Origin: Leptodontidium sp. MPI-SDFR-AT-0119
Lineage: Eukaryota > Ascomycota > Leotiomycetes > Helotiales > Leptodontidiaceae
Length of the DNA stretch: 64,000 nucleotides
Reading direction: 5' to 3'
Assembly (NCBI GenBank): GCA_020726505.1
Contig: JAHLEZ010000003.1
Span: 4,154,001 to 4,218,000 of the forward strand
Below, piece after piece: positions 23,977-35,279 of the stretch. Numbering within the stretch: the first letter of the stretch is position 1; every line of letters starts with the position of its first letter. Position numbers and translations under genes: made by a program. The notes beneath the pieces were generated by a model. It did not search any database and had not been told where the DNA came from. It saw only the letters and a list, made by a program, of their open reading frames with translations.

Positions 23977-26069
23977 CGTTGAGTCGTTCAAAATCACTCG
24001 AAGGAAAGCGATTTAAAGACATCGAAGCCATCAGTCCATTCTTGAGGCGGCCAGGATCCAGTGTAAGAAGGGAAGACAGTTTCGCTCGCATCCAAACGGA
24101 GGATTTCTCATAGGAGGGAGTTCAGCCCTGCCTAACTCTTCTGGGTTTTGACTGCATGCGTTCTGCGAGCAGATTCCCTAATCCCAGAAATGCAAGTCGT
24201 CCGAGCTAGACAGGCTCGCAGGATAACGGGCGCGAACAACCCCGGTTGGTTTTCGGGAGCGCTTCCGCGGAAGCTCTGTCCAGGCCGTTATGCATGCCGA
24301 CGTGGTCAGATCCTAGCAACCCTTCCCGCAAGCAGCTCCGCCACCAATTTGAACCCTGCGCGACTGCACAACTGCATGGGAGGACAGAGGCAGAGGGAGG
24401 GCATGAGAGCCACTAGGTCTGGCTTGGTGTTGGCGCGATCGAGTGTGAAGGGAGGAGATCGCCCAGGACTCCAGGAGCCAAGTTTTGGTTTGGTGCTTTC
24501 GAAGGCATGGGGGGGGATGGGGCATGGGCATGGGCATGGCAGCATGCTTGCGGAACCTGACCAGGAGAAGCCGGTGTCCAGTCAAGTCCACGTTGGGACA
24601 GCGGGGTTTGCTTGTGTACTACATGTGTACTACATGCACCGGCTTCAAATATTCGCAATTCCGTATTAAGCCTCATCACGAATCCCTTGCATAGCAGCCA
24701 CCCAGGCGACTTTTGTTGTTTTATGCAACACGGGCACGAAACAGACACACACAGGACTCTGGGTGACTCTGGCTGTGGCTGTGGCTCTGGCTCTTTGGCT
24801 GGATCTGGTCCGGATAGGTCTGGGGATTTGCCGGAAGCCACCAAAGAGTCTCAGGGTAACCGGTGAGGAGCAGGATAGGAGCAGGAGATGGGTGCGTGTT
24901 GGAGAATATTGTTCCGGCCTTCTTCGTCTGGAAATGTTCGACGTCCTCCAGGCTCAAAACAGAACAACATCCTCCCTCCATCGCATTCCCTCCCCTCCAT
25001 TCCGAGCCGGTCGGCATGCTCGTGCTATGCTGTCTTGCAACACAACACCCTTCACTCCTTGATGGTTCTTGTGAGCTTCCTGAACTGGTCAAAGGGGGCA
25101 GGCGGGCTGACCTGAGCTGCGTGCCTGCACTTGCACTTTGCCCTCTCTCCCCTCCCTCCGGCTCCTCCTGGCACATCCGGGGAACGACTGGCGGCTGTCC
25201 CGAGTCTTGGTGAGCCCCTCAACAATAAAGTGACAGAAACCCTCGGAAATGACAGAATTGCTTCTCAATCCCCGATCATTTGTGTAAACTGCAAAGGCAA
25301 GGTGTTGGTAATTTTGAGGGGATTTAGGCAGAGCTCGTTCGGCACTTCGAAAACGGAACAGCCACACAGCACAGTACAACACAACATAACACAATACTGC
25401 GCAGGTCTGAGAATCTCCGGTTCCAGCTCCAGGCTCGCTCTGCAGTGCAATAGCAGTTGCAGCTCAACCGCTGACAAAAACTCCGATGACCTCCCTGTAC
25501 CGTCTCTACTGGGTTCTCATGTAACGGAAATCGGAAGGGGAAATGAGAGACGCAGCTTACGAGATGGAATGGTGTTGGCCGGCTGAATATTTATTGACAT
25601 CCTCAAGCCAGATGTGAAGGAGAGACGAGACGAGACGAGAGATGCAGGAGAATAGTGAAGCCGAGGTTTGGCGGCGGGTTGGACAAGGACAAGCCTATTT
25701 TTAGCGTTCCCTTTAAATCTCGCTTGCACTTTCTTCTTTACGAAGTTATCCAGGCCTCGTCTTGGCTTCCAATCCTTTCTCTTTCGTCACTCGATCGCTT
25801 GATGGCTCGTCACTACTCGAAGTACACTGGACCAACAAGACAAGTTACCTTGGTATCTTTCCTATGATTGGAGAAGCTGTTCGGGCTTTGTTACTGTTAT
25901 GTCTTGGTATCCTCAAGCCCCAGAAGTAGCAGCCAAGGACTGAACGAGTCATTTTATTTTCTCACATTCTATGCGGTCAGAATATTGTTTTCCAGCACCA
26001 AACACTTTTCCCTCGTGCAAGCTGAAGTTCTCCCATCTCTTCTTTATACCTCGGTATCCTCAAATGGGG
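23977..26069. other. Long intergenic region with low-complexity DNA
   Basis: No gene supported. Contains short repeats: GGGCAT tandem (about 24519-24540), GGCTGT/GGCTCT tandem (about 24770-24800) and GAGAC tandem (about 25620-25640). Many overlapping frames on both strands arise from these repeats. Confidence 0.45.
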
Positions 26070-26899
26070 TCAGCCCGTGACGCTTTGCCCCTCCTCCCAA
26101 GCAGTGCTGCTCATGTTCGATACTGATGGCCCTCCCGAGTGGGATGGGACGTCAAACTGTGTACCAACACCTGAAAGATCCTCTCCACACTCCGTCATGT
26201 CCTGATGTTGGCTTCTTGCATGTATGTACCGTTCTCGATCGGGTACATAGTACGTCAAATTTCCATCACCATGACCTTGGGCGCCGACCTCAGCTCTTGC
26301 AGAGCTACCGGCGCTTTGCGGACGAGGCATAGTTCGAAGTGCATTGTAGCTGGCCTGCAAGTCAAGAAGTTGATAGTTGTTGAGCTGCTGATACTGGGAG
26401 GATGGATATCCCTCGAAGTATTCCATGGGTGTGGTACCGGCAAAGCCTTCTGTTGCATCTCTGTGAAGACGTGGTAGCAGTTCGATATGGAGCTCCTCGA
26501 GACTAGCAGAGATCACACTTGCATGGTGTGCACGAGTTGTTTCGATGTCAACAAATCGACGAGGACGAGTGCGGCGAATGTTGTGCTGGCGTAGAGCTTG
26601 GGTAGTGACGGCATGATACCTCGAGGCAATAACATGGGATACATGAGCAGCGTCGATCGAGGCCGACAGATCAGAAGAAGATGAAGAGGCAGCATTGTGG
26701 TTTGTGTCGAAGAGAGTGGAAGAGGTATCTGCCGAAGTAGAAGATGCCCTGTTCAAGACATGTCAGCCACATATGAACGTTGTACTCAGGGGGAAAAAGA
26801 AGAAGAAGAAGAAAAAAAACAATCTTAGGTATCAGGCACGTACCGAGTTGAGTGACTACTGGGAACTACCTCTCTAGGCTGTCGTTGAGAAGGCTTCAT
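26070..26899 (-). CDS. Hypothetical Ser/His/Arg-rich protein
   Basis: Two exons, 26899-26844 and 26748-26070, giving 244 residues. The 95-nt intron (GTACGT...CAG) holds an A-rich/AAG repeat on the plus strand. The N-terminus is MKPSQRQPREVVPSS. A Ser/Ala-rich stretch is followed by an Arg-rich segment RRTRPRRFVDIETT, a possible nuclear signal, and then a Tyr/Gln-rich part (YPSSQYQQLNNYQLLDL). No known domain or membrane segment. It lies between Clr5 genes A and B, so it may belong to the same accessory block. Function unknown. Confidence 0.5.
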
Positions 26900-28683
26900 G
26901 ATGTTCGTTTGCGATGTGTGTCAGTTGCAGTAGTCTAGCTCGTGTTTGAAAAGCAGTTTTTGAATGACGGCAAGGAATTGAAGAAACCGGTACAGAATGG
27001 AAAGAATCCGGGAGGAGATCCATCATATTATATATTCTCACCATTTGCGCTGGCGGAACGCGACATGTATGCCCATATAAAAGTGCAATACGGAAAGTGA
27101 GGCAAGCGCACGCATCGTGTCGGTCAGCTTCTGTGCTCGGGAGGAAAACTTTCCTCGGGAGCTTTCGAAGACGTATCTCGATATCGTATCAGAATGCCTA
27201 CGTGGGATAAAGGTGCAAAACAAGGGGCAAAGTGCGAGGCTATTACTGCTGTGCACAGCAGATCTTTGGTCAATTCAAGGCTGCCAGGTGCTTATGCAGG
27301 CTCTCGCGTGGGGAAGTGAGTGGAACAAAGGTGCATCTACTGCATCCATCCACCTGTAGCAACCGTTGCACCTTTTCCCTGTGCCGATCTTGCGCATTGG
27401 GAGGAGGTGACCACGCTTTGGAGAAGGCAAGGTAACCCCTGTTGACCACAAAGCAACTCCCACACGCCTCTGTCGTTTTGCACAACACTGCTTTTGTATT
27501 CCCCTACTCTACTTTCGGATCAACGTCGCAAAACGTACCTCTGCGGGTGAGGACTCAGAGGGCCCGACCCATGAGCCCTCTCTCTGATGGCGTGCGGTAG
27601 GGTGCATGGTGGTAACCTTCGTAACCTTAATTGACAACAAGAGGTCTCGATCAGATGGAAGAAGGAAGGTCTAGACCGTTCTCTTCAGCAATCCAGACTG
27701 GCTCTTTGGCGTTGACACTTGGTCCCTGCAGCGGGATTTGCTCGGTCCAGTGTCTCCCACGTCGATTTCACTGTGGTGGATGGGGTGGGATATTTTAGAG
27801 CGATTGTTCATGCGGCTGTGTGACGACATTCGGCCATGGCTTACCCTGGTCTGGCTATTGAGGTCTGGAGCTTCCATGCAGAAACTCTATCTTCCCGGGC
27901 AGCATTCGCCAGGTGTACTGGCATCTCACCGAAATCTTTGACAGCTACTTCTACGATGTTTGCCAAAGGAATCCACAGGAGTAACTCGTCAAGGCTTTTA
28001 TGAACGCGGCATCCACTAGGAAGCTACGGGAGAGGTGGCAAGAAGATGCAAGCTAAGGCAAAAATTCCCCCCAGAATACAGAGTGTGCCTCGAATCATCA
28101 GTCATGAACCCTAGGGATGCCCAGGACCTTACTTGTGCTGTGCTGGGAAAAGAAATCTAACCTTACCTCGTCATACCGGTCACGACTCGTTGCACAAAGA
28201 CCACACGCATCTGGGGAAGCCTCCAAAACGAAAGCCTAGACCGACCCAACCCAACCCAACCAGAGTCCGATCCCTGTGGCGGAACAAAAGAAGGCTGAGA
28301 TGATGCAGGGTGCTGCCTGCAAAGTGACGGCAATTTTAAAGGGGCAACTGTTCTTCAACATGGCACAGAGATCTCAGTGCTACGGGATGAGCCTAGCTAA
28401 CCGCCATGTCAATGTTGCATCTCTCCTTGGAAGCCAATCTCAGGTCCAGAAACAAGTGACGACCCGGTCCACGTCACGAACATCGACTACGAGACTCGAC
28501 TTGCACCTTTTTGCACCTTTTGTCACCTCAACCTGCCAAGGGTCAAGCTCCAGAATGTGGCTTGGTGGGGCAGTGCCATCCTGATTGCACCTTTTGAAAA
28601 GGTGCAGAAAGTCATGGATTTCATCCAAAATATTCCTGAGATGTAGATTCCGATCCGCAAAACATCATAATATTATTGCAAAC
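26900..28683. other. Intergenic region upstream of Clr5 gene B
   Basis: No gene supported. Notable for several copies of a TGCACCTTT(T) motif, listed separately. Confidence 0.5.
27209..28606. promoter_or_regulatory. Cluster of TGCACCTTT(T) motifs
   Basis: Seven copies were read by eye: AAAGGTGCA at 27209-27217 and 27327-27335; TGCACCTTTT at 27367-27376, 28502-28511, 28512-28521 and 28586-28595; and AAAAGGTGCA at 28597-28606. The last two form a perfect 10-bp palindrome with a 1-nt centre, ending 77 nt before the ATG of Clr5 gene B. Direct, inverted and tandem copies next to a putative regulator suggest a factor-binding element. No binding protein is known. Confidence 0.45.
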
Positions 28684-30841
28684 ATGCCGAAGAACTGGAG
28701 TGATCATGAGGCGGAAATTCGGCGACTCTACATAGACGACGGGAGGACGTTGAAGGATGTTCGCGATATCATGTCTGCCAAATTCGATTTCAATGCTTCG
28801 GAAGTAGTACCATTTGATACAAGGAGGGAATCGTCACTAATGTTAGTACAGGATTCGTGCTTATCGGATGAGATTTGATGACTTGGGATGGAAGAAGAAT
28901 AAATCGGGCAAAACCCGGCGCGATCAAAAGAACACTTCTCGAAACTTGCGCGCTGAAACGGTATCTTCAACGCCTGAGCCCATGGAGCCAGTCTTCCCTT
29001 TGGAAGAAACGAGTAAAGACCCTCAATCATCAGTCTCCGATATCGATCCTGTCACGCGGCAGCTTTTCCAAAGTGCCTTCGATATCACGATTCCGACAGG
29101 CAGCAAAGACGTCGCAGAGATTCTATCTCTGATTGAGGGAGTACCGCCAGCTGCTGGGCTTCAAGTGCTGTTACTGAAGTGGCAATCTGGAGGTGCCTAT
29201 CTCAAAGCTTCCCAGAAGTATATCTTGGAGAATCATCATCGCGATGATGCGAATGGGGAGTTCTTAAAATTCTTGGGCGGTACCATATTCAAGCTTATCG
29301 AACAAAAGGTTGATATCGATGAGCAATACCCTTTGGCGAAGACATATCTAGAAGCAGACCTGGATTCCCGAAAATTACGGGGGACTCGAGGGGAGCCAGC
29401 CAATGCAGATCCAACTGATACCTCAGAGACTGAATTTCTGAAAATGGTGTCTGAATCATCATCATGGAGCGAGGCCCAGCGCACCTTGTATGCTGTTGAA
29501 GAGCGCATTCCTCATTCAAAATTACTCTTCGTGTGTTCTCTTGTTGTTGTCGCTGAGATATTCCTCAAGAGGTACAAAGATCAGCTCGATAGTCTCAGAC
29601 GCTACCAATTTTACGACATCAATCTTCAAGGGCCGATGAGAGACAACTTTGTGCAGCTTCGACGCAGCTATTTCGATGTTCTGAAAAGTTTCGAAGATTC
29701 AAGCATGGATGTGGACTTGTCGTTCTACAAATATGCTGTCAAAATTGCCCATTGGGACCAAGTATTGTTCTCAGTGGAAGCAGACGACCTACTGGAACGT
29801 TTGAAAGAGGCGAATGACTCCAGAGAAGGGGCTCCGGAGTCGCAAAGGTTGCATACGCCTGTTAACACGAGCATATCACTACAGATGGACGATGCGGATC
29901 ACATATTTAGGACTGTGCCCCCTCTATTACCACAAGATGTTCAAATCACCGATGACCCTGGGGGCATGACACCAACAGACGAGATTGGCCAGTCTCAAAC
30001 TATGCACGAGCCAATGCCAATTGATTCGTCTTCCTCAACCCTTCTTCACTATTATTTAAAAACGTTTCAAGAACTCGAAAGTCAAGGGATACTCGCAAAC
30101 CCTAACTGCAAAAGTATAAACTTGCCTCTCAAAAGTCATCCAGGCCGACCACGTACGTCCGAGTCGGATGGTACAAATATCAGCTCAGTACAAGCCGGCA
30201 CGAAAACAGAATTCGAAGCAATGCGACGCATATACAAGTTATGGAAGTCTAAGAGTACCATTGTCCCACTTGTGCATCGTCTTCTTGAGATGGATGGATT
30301 CGAAACTTCTTTTTTCTGCCCACCTCCCGAAGGCATTGAAAATATGTTTGATTTGATTGATCAAAACATTCCGCAAGTCGACAAGCTTCACTTCACAGAT
30401 GAACTACTCCAAGCCTGTGTATGCTTCCTCGAAGATAGATTTCGGTTCAAATCTCCAAGTTTCAAATGGTGGCTTTCGCTTTATTCGCCTGATTCTTCAG
30501 AGGACCTTCAAAACGCACTTGAGCTTCAACCCATACACCTGGAAAAGGTCATGTCGGCTGGAGGAATCAAGCTTTTGTTGAAGTGTTCGACGATGGCAGC
30601 CGCGAGGGGTTTGCTGCAAGAGCTGCAAGCAAAAATAACGGATGGTCAATTCTCTGCGCTTCAGGAGAGATTAGGTGAAAGTGTGACCTTCGAGGAAGAT
30701 TCATATCTTGATGATTGTCAACAGTTCTTGGATGTATTGAAGATCCACAAAATCCAAGAGTTAGAGGTTGAGCAAGCCTGGTACGATTTCTCGGTCAAGA
30801 TGCTACAGTGGGAACTGGGCGAACGAAGACGAAGCCAATGA
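28684..30841 (+). CDS. Clr5-domain protein B with two modules, damaged splice donor
   Basis: Exon 1 (28684-28799, 116 nt as in genes A and C) encodes the first part of a Clr5 domain (MPKNWSDHEAEIRRLY, FNAS). The second half (IRAYRMRFDDLGWKKN) resumes at 28852 behind a good acceptor (TTAGTACAG) and branch site (CACTAAT). The expected donor reads GGAAGT where the siblings have GTAAGA and GTCAGT, so position +2 is G instead of T. The nearest GT (28804) gives the wrong frame and an early TGA. If unspliced, the downstream ATG at 28868 still starts a 657-residue frame lacking the Clr5 half. That frame carries two modules: IFKLIEQKVDIDEQ with CSLVVVAEIFLKR, and MFDLIDQNIPQVDK with CSTMAAARGLLQ. Could be a pseudogene, an isoform without the DNA-binding part, or a sequence error. 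Confidence 0.7.
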
Positions 30842-31635
30842 CGATATGGTCAAATAAAGCGAAGGGGTAGACCATGTCGGCTTATAACCTTGGCCAACGT
30901 GACTATCGTTTTCACCCGAACATGTGGAGATAAAGATTAGTGGCATAAGATCATAGGCGTTGTTTCTAGAACTTCACCACTTTCTCCATAAAGGGAGTGG
31001 AAGCATCGTAATGCCATGCTATTCGCCAACAACACAGAACGATGATGCGATTGATAGGACACCACGTTTGATGGTTTTGAAACTGACCAAAGCCCCCCCC
31101 CTCTCCCGATCGGGCCATCGTTAGTTTACTCTAATCCTTCAATATCGGACCTCTGCGATGATACCTAAACCAGTCAAGTACCGTTGGATTGCGCAACCTG
31201 GGAACACTACTTTTTCCCAACACGCAAAAACCAATAATTTCTCAACCATGCCATGGCGTCCTTGCAGCACACTTCCGCAAATCAGGGGCAGCGGTGAGCC
31301 CCTGCGTGGGATGAAAGTGCAGCAAGCCTATCAGCGTGGGGGCTTTCCACGCCCGCCTGATGCTGAGATTTCAGCCACTGAAAAGCACAACCTGCAGCTG
31401 ATGCGAGATCGCTGCTGTACCAAAAGATAGAGGGCCCGCGGCCGGGCAAAATTTTGCTTCAGGGGGCACCACCGCCGGTCTCACCTGCTTCTTCTCCCTT
31501 AGTTCGAGATTTTCCGTTCCGTTCTTGTACCCAGGTATTCTCATTGTTCGCTAGGTCTGAAGAGGAGCCAGCCAGCTCAGCTTTCTGACTGATTATCGAA
31601 GTGGATCGGCATCAAGATCATACGAATTCGAAATC
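30842..31635. other. Intergenic region between Clr5 genes B and C
   Basis: No gene supported. Serves as the promoter region of gene C. No TGCACCTTTT motif seen here. Confidence 0.45.
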
Positions 31636-32798
31636 ATGCCCAAGAATTGGGATTTCTACAAAGATGAGATTGAAAACCTCTATATCAAGCAGGGTTATAC
31701 TCTTGGAAAAGTTCGAGATGTTATGGTTCGCGAGCACAATTTTACAGCTTCGTCAGTTTGCCCAATGTCTTGTGTATTGCTTGTCTGACTTGAAACAGGA
31801 CCCGATCTTACAAGATGAAGCTCGACGAGTGGAAGATGTGGAAGTATAGATCGAAAACGGGTGATCAAAGTCACCAATCTGATTTCAGTTCAATCATGCC
31901 GGAACCAGTTCAGTCCTCGTCAAGTACTCCATCACCAAGAAAATACTTCCACAATTCAGTCGAGGGCCATTACAACAGCGATCTGAGCTCTCCGTCAACC
32001 CAATCAGAAAGTCATACATATCAACCATTTTCGCCAGTCACGTCATCTTCCAGCAGCTCATCAGTAACTCATTTCGCTCAAAGCTCAAGTCATCGTTCAT
32101 CAATGTCCCAAGACCTCTCTGGGCTCTCACTACAAGAGGATCCTCTCATCAACTCGTCACTGATGTTCTTCTCGACCAGAACAGATACCGAAAGTCTCCG
32201 CTTGTTGTCGATTTCTGCCGAGCTAGCTCCTCGTGCCTTGGAAATCCTGCTGCGAAACTGGGAACCAGGCGGAGAGTTCTTCAAATCCGCGATCCGATTC
32301 CTACAGCAAAGTAACTACTGCCAGACGATCGTGGGGGTTAATTGGACTCGTTGGAACCACCGTGACGAGACTCTGTTCGACCTAGTTGATGAGAATGTCC
32401 TGGAAGACGAGCAGCCACAACTATTCGTCGCTCTCTTCACGGCGGACCTGAAATTCGGGCATGAGCTAGCTCAATTGAACGCTCCATGGGCGACGTCATG
32501 GCGCTCAGCTTCACAGCAAAGAGATTGGGGACGTGCCAAAGATTACTTGGCCGCTATGGGAGTTCACCATCTGCTTTGGCAATGTGCATTTGTTGTCATC
32601 GCTAAGGGTTTCCTCGAGAGGAACAACTCTCGCATTCGCGGGTGGGTCAAGGGAACGCCATTCCCTGAAGGCTCTCACAGACAAAACTATGCTATTCTGG
32701 ATGACTGTCGAGAGTTTAGCCTGGGTACTGACTCCTGGTCGTATGCGCATCTTTGGGGATGTATGGATGAAGAGCAGTTGAGGTATTTGTTCGCTTAG
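31636..32798 (+). CDS. Clr5-domain protein C with one module
   Basis: Two exons, 31636-31751 (116 nt) and 31799-32798, giving 371 residues. The 47-nt intron has an intact GTCAGT donor and CAG acceptor at the same place in the Clr5 domain as in genes A and B. The Clr5 domain is MPKNWDFYKDEIENLY ... NFTAS then RSYKMKLDEWKMWK. A long Ser-rich linker (about residues 60-165) follows. There is a single C-terminal copy of the shared module: LFDLVDENVLEDEQ, ATSWRSASQQRDW and CAFVVIAKGFLER. The gene is tandem with B and about 800 nt downstream of it. It is the shortest of the three and has lost or never gained the second module. Probably nuclear; function inferred only from the Clr5 domain. Confidence 0.8.
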
Positions 32799-32966
32799 CG
32801 AGTCAATATCGGTCTGGCTGGGGAAGGATATCAAAAAGTTCTATATCACTTTGAATTGGTTTTTATCTGGGTCAATTTTAGACTGTATTTATTAGATATG
32901 TCACGGCAACGTATTATGATAATTTCTGTGTTTTGTAAAGATGTATTTATTACTGTCGCGAAATGC

Positions 32967-33158
32967 AAATCGCAAATACTCCGTGATTCAATATCCGGAC
33001 GAACAGCGTCAAAGTCGAAGTGAAGTGAAAGAGGGGATATGTCCTACCAAAAAGGGCCAAAGCAGTACTAGACTAAATGAAAATCGCCAAAACTCCGTGA
33101 TTCAATATCCAGACGATGAGCGTCAAAAGTCAAAGTTGAAGTGAAGTGAAAGAGGGGA
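32967..33158 (+). repeat. Imperfect direct repeat, two copies of ~71-78 bp
   Basis: Copies at 32967-33037 and 33081-33158 share the strings ACTCCGTGATTCAATATCC and GAAGTGAAGTGAAAGAGGGG in the same order, with a few substitutions and short insertions. They lie between Clr5 gene C and the cysteine-rich pseudogene; origin unknown. Confidence 0.75.
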
Positions 33159-33212
33159 GATGCTTACGATCAATTCAGTGTTAGATGAGCCTAGCTGCGA
33201 GATGTAGCGAGC

Positions 33213-33809
33213 TTAGCGGCTTTCGGCATCCTTCTCATCTCTCAGCTTGAAGCTGAGCTCCAACTGATTGCGAGGAGGGCTCGGAGCTTTGCCTTGAAGA
33301 AACTCATCGATTTGACGTCCCCGGTAAGCCGTGTAAGCCTCGTCTACAGCAGCCTGTTGAGCAGCACGACGTTCCTGAGCGCGGCGAACTAAATCGACTG
33401 GTGCTCTCATGGGTTCGATTACCAATCTTGCCAACTTCTCAAAGACGGTTTTGAGGGTATCAGAGACATCTGGGCTGGGAGGAGGGACTGGCTTTCTAGC
33501 TTTGACTGGGTCCCTAGCCTACTTGGCTTTCTTATCCTCCCAGCGTCTCATAAATTTGGTCTGGCTCTTCTCGTACTTGGCCAGGACTTTGACGAGACGT
33601 CTGAGTTTCTTGGCACGTTTTCTCTGGCACTTTCCGCAGTCGTCTTCGTAGATGAGAGGATTGCCCTCATCCTCGATACAATCTGGGCAGTTGTGATAGC
33701 CCCCTTGAAATCCCTCGCAGCCTTGCTTCTAGAACCAGTAGTCGCACACTACGTATCGGTTGAGCGCCGGGTGACCACAATTGTATCTCCGAGGATAACC
33801 CCGACACAC
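33213..33809 (-). pseudogene. Cysteine-rich small-protein family member, two in-frame TAGs
   Basis: One minus-strand frame of 199 codons reads codon-like throughout but is broken by TAG at 33731-33729 and at 33521-33519. Where siblings start Met-Cys, this copy reads GTG-TGT (33809). N-terminal part: YNCGHPALNRYVVCDYW, KQGCEGF, YHNCPDCIEDEG, DDCGKCQRKR. A Lys/Arg-rich helix and a Pro-rich linker follow, then a charged C-terminus (RRAQERRAAQQAAVDEAY). The paired CxxC motifs suggest zinc binding. Both stops could come from CAG by one C-to-T change in a CpA context, the signature of repeat-induced point mutation (RIP). Longer than the other copies because of the C-terminal tail. Confidence 0.6.
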
Positions 33810-34643
33810 TCTGAGAATATGTAGATTGCGTAGATGGTTTGTGGTGGAAGTAACTGTTTGGATTACACCGATTGCTATCAGTGTTGAGGTGAAGTTGTTG
33901 GTGAAGGTGGGTTAGATGTATCCTGGAGAGGAAGTATATATAGCACTGTTGTTAGCTTGTTTCCCAAATTCTATCTTCCTGTGCCCTATTTTGGAGTGTT
34001 TGACGTAAAACAGCGGATAGTACTCTATTTTGAAGTGTTTAGTAAATACAGCAGATCATGCTCTACCCTGGATATCTGTTGCCTATGGCCGCTGTTTCGA
34101 GGACTAAGATAATCATTAGGCCTCAGAACAACCAATTATTTAATTTCTGGCCTGACACAATCAGGTCTCCTACGTCTTACGCTCGAATCTGCTCGTGGGC
34201 CGGAGGAGGTAAAGAGTCTCCTCTGGTTCAGAGAGAAAATTGGGTCGTTAGTTCCATCAAATCTTCCTCATTGGCGCTCTTGATATATCTTGGAATTTTG
34301 TCGTGGCCACTGTGGCGGGTCGGAAGTTGGGGCTCGGGTTTGATTGGCTGATCGGTTTGTTGATTGGAGTATTCTTTTTATTTGCTCCTCTATCGGATCT
34401 CGGTTCTGGTACTGAGGTTATTGAAACCTTATTCTTTAGCTATTCTGGTTTAAACTTAGCGTTGGGATACTTGCGTATACTCAAGTCACGATCGATTTAA
34501 ATCATCGGCAAGTCAAATAAAGTACGATTGAGAAGTCGTTCATTTGAGTTAAGCATACCTTCGTACTCAATCTAACTCATTTATTGCGCTGGTCAAGGTT
34601 AGAATGAATGCCTCCCATCACACCACGTCGAAGGCGGGCCTAT
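33810..34643. other. AT-rich spacer
   Basis: No gene supported. Contains a near-duplicate ACTCTATTTTGAAGTGTTT-like pair at about 33990 and 34020. The downstream Leu-rich plus-strand frame is antisense to the Lys-rich pseudogene that follows. Confidence 0.4.
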
Positions 34644-34904
34644 TTACATGGCGGCACACTTCTTCTTCTTCTCCTTCGGCTTCTTCTCCTTCTCCTTCTT
34701 CTCAATCTCCTTCTTCTTCTCCTCGGCAACGCACGAGTTGCACTTTCCCACCTGAATCTGACGATAGACTTCATGCTTCGGGCATTCCTGATGTTCTGCG
34801 GAGTCGTTCATGTCCCGGGATCCGTCTATGAACTCGCACTACTTGGGGTCATCGTCGAGGAAGTGCTTACAGTCAGTGTAAGTCAATTTCTTGGTGTTAC
34901 ACAT
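34644..34904 (-). pseudogene. Met-Cys small cysteine/lysine-rich family member, in-frame TAG
   Basis: Frame from ATG at 34904, 87 codons. MCNTKKLTYTDCKHFL opens as in its siblings, but codon 22 is TAG (34841-34839), directly before CEFIDGSRDM. The rest is intact: HQECPKHEVYRQIQ, GKCNSCVAEEKKK, then a Lys/Glu-rich helix ending KKKCAAM. The TAG fits a CAG-to-TAG change. The Cys/His spacing (C..C.H....C..C....C..C) suggests metal binding. No signal peptide. Confidence 0.6.
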
Positions 34905-35279
34905 GATTCTTGTGGTTTCTGTGGAGATGAAGTGCTGGTTTTTCCGAGAGTGGTGAATTTTGTGGTATGTCCGTGGTGCGCGGCGAACTCAGATTTCTGG
35001 ATTCTGGCTTGAGAAGGGGAGGACCTTTATCGTAAATTTTGCCGACTGTTCTTTTCTTTTTTATTAAATTATGAAATCTTTGTTTCGCAGCTTCTTTGTT
35101 GTTGTTCACTTGAAATTCGGAGAGTACCAAGTTCAACTTGTCCAGTCCAATCTTATCAGGCAGTAGTAGGTATGATATGCTTTTTTCCACCCAAGTATTA
35201 TTTCACCTCACCTAAATCAGGAGCTTGAGTTGTTATGGGCGAACATGTGGCAACCCCCCTGCAGAGTTCAGTTTTACGT
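34905..35279. other. Spacer between cysteine-rich copies
   Basis: A short minus-strand frame (35190-34897) overlaps the start of the pseudogene on its right edge and looks unrelated to the family. Nothing else supported. Confidence 0.35.

Noticed and set aside
24148..25586. Many overlapping 70-170 codon frames on both strands
   Set aside because: They derive from short GC-rich repeats. None shows a family motif, consistent splice sites or a promoter-leader pattern.
34608..35012. Plus-strand frame with a long poly-Leu stretch, tempting as a membrane protein
   Set aside because: It is antisense to the Lys/Glu-rich tail of the Met-Cys pseudogene; AAG/GAG codons read backwards as CTT/CTC give leucine.
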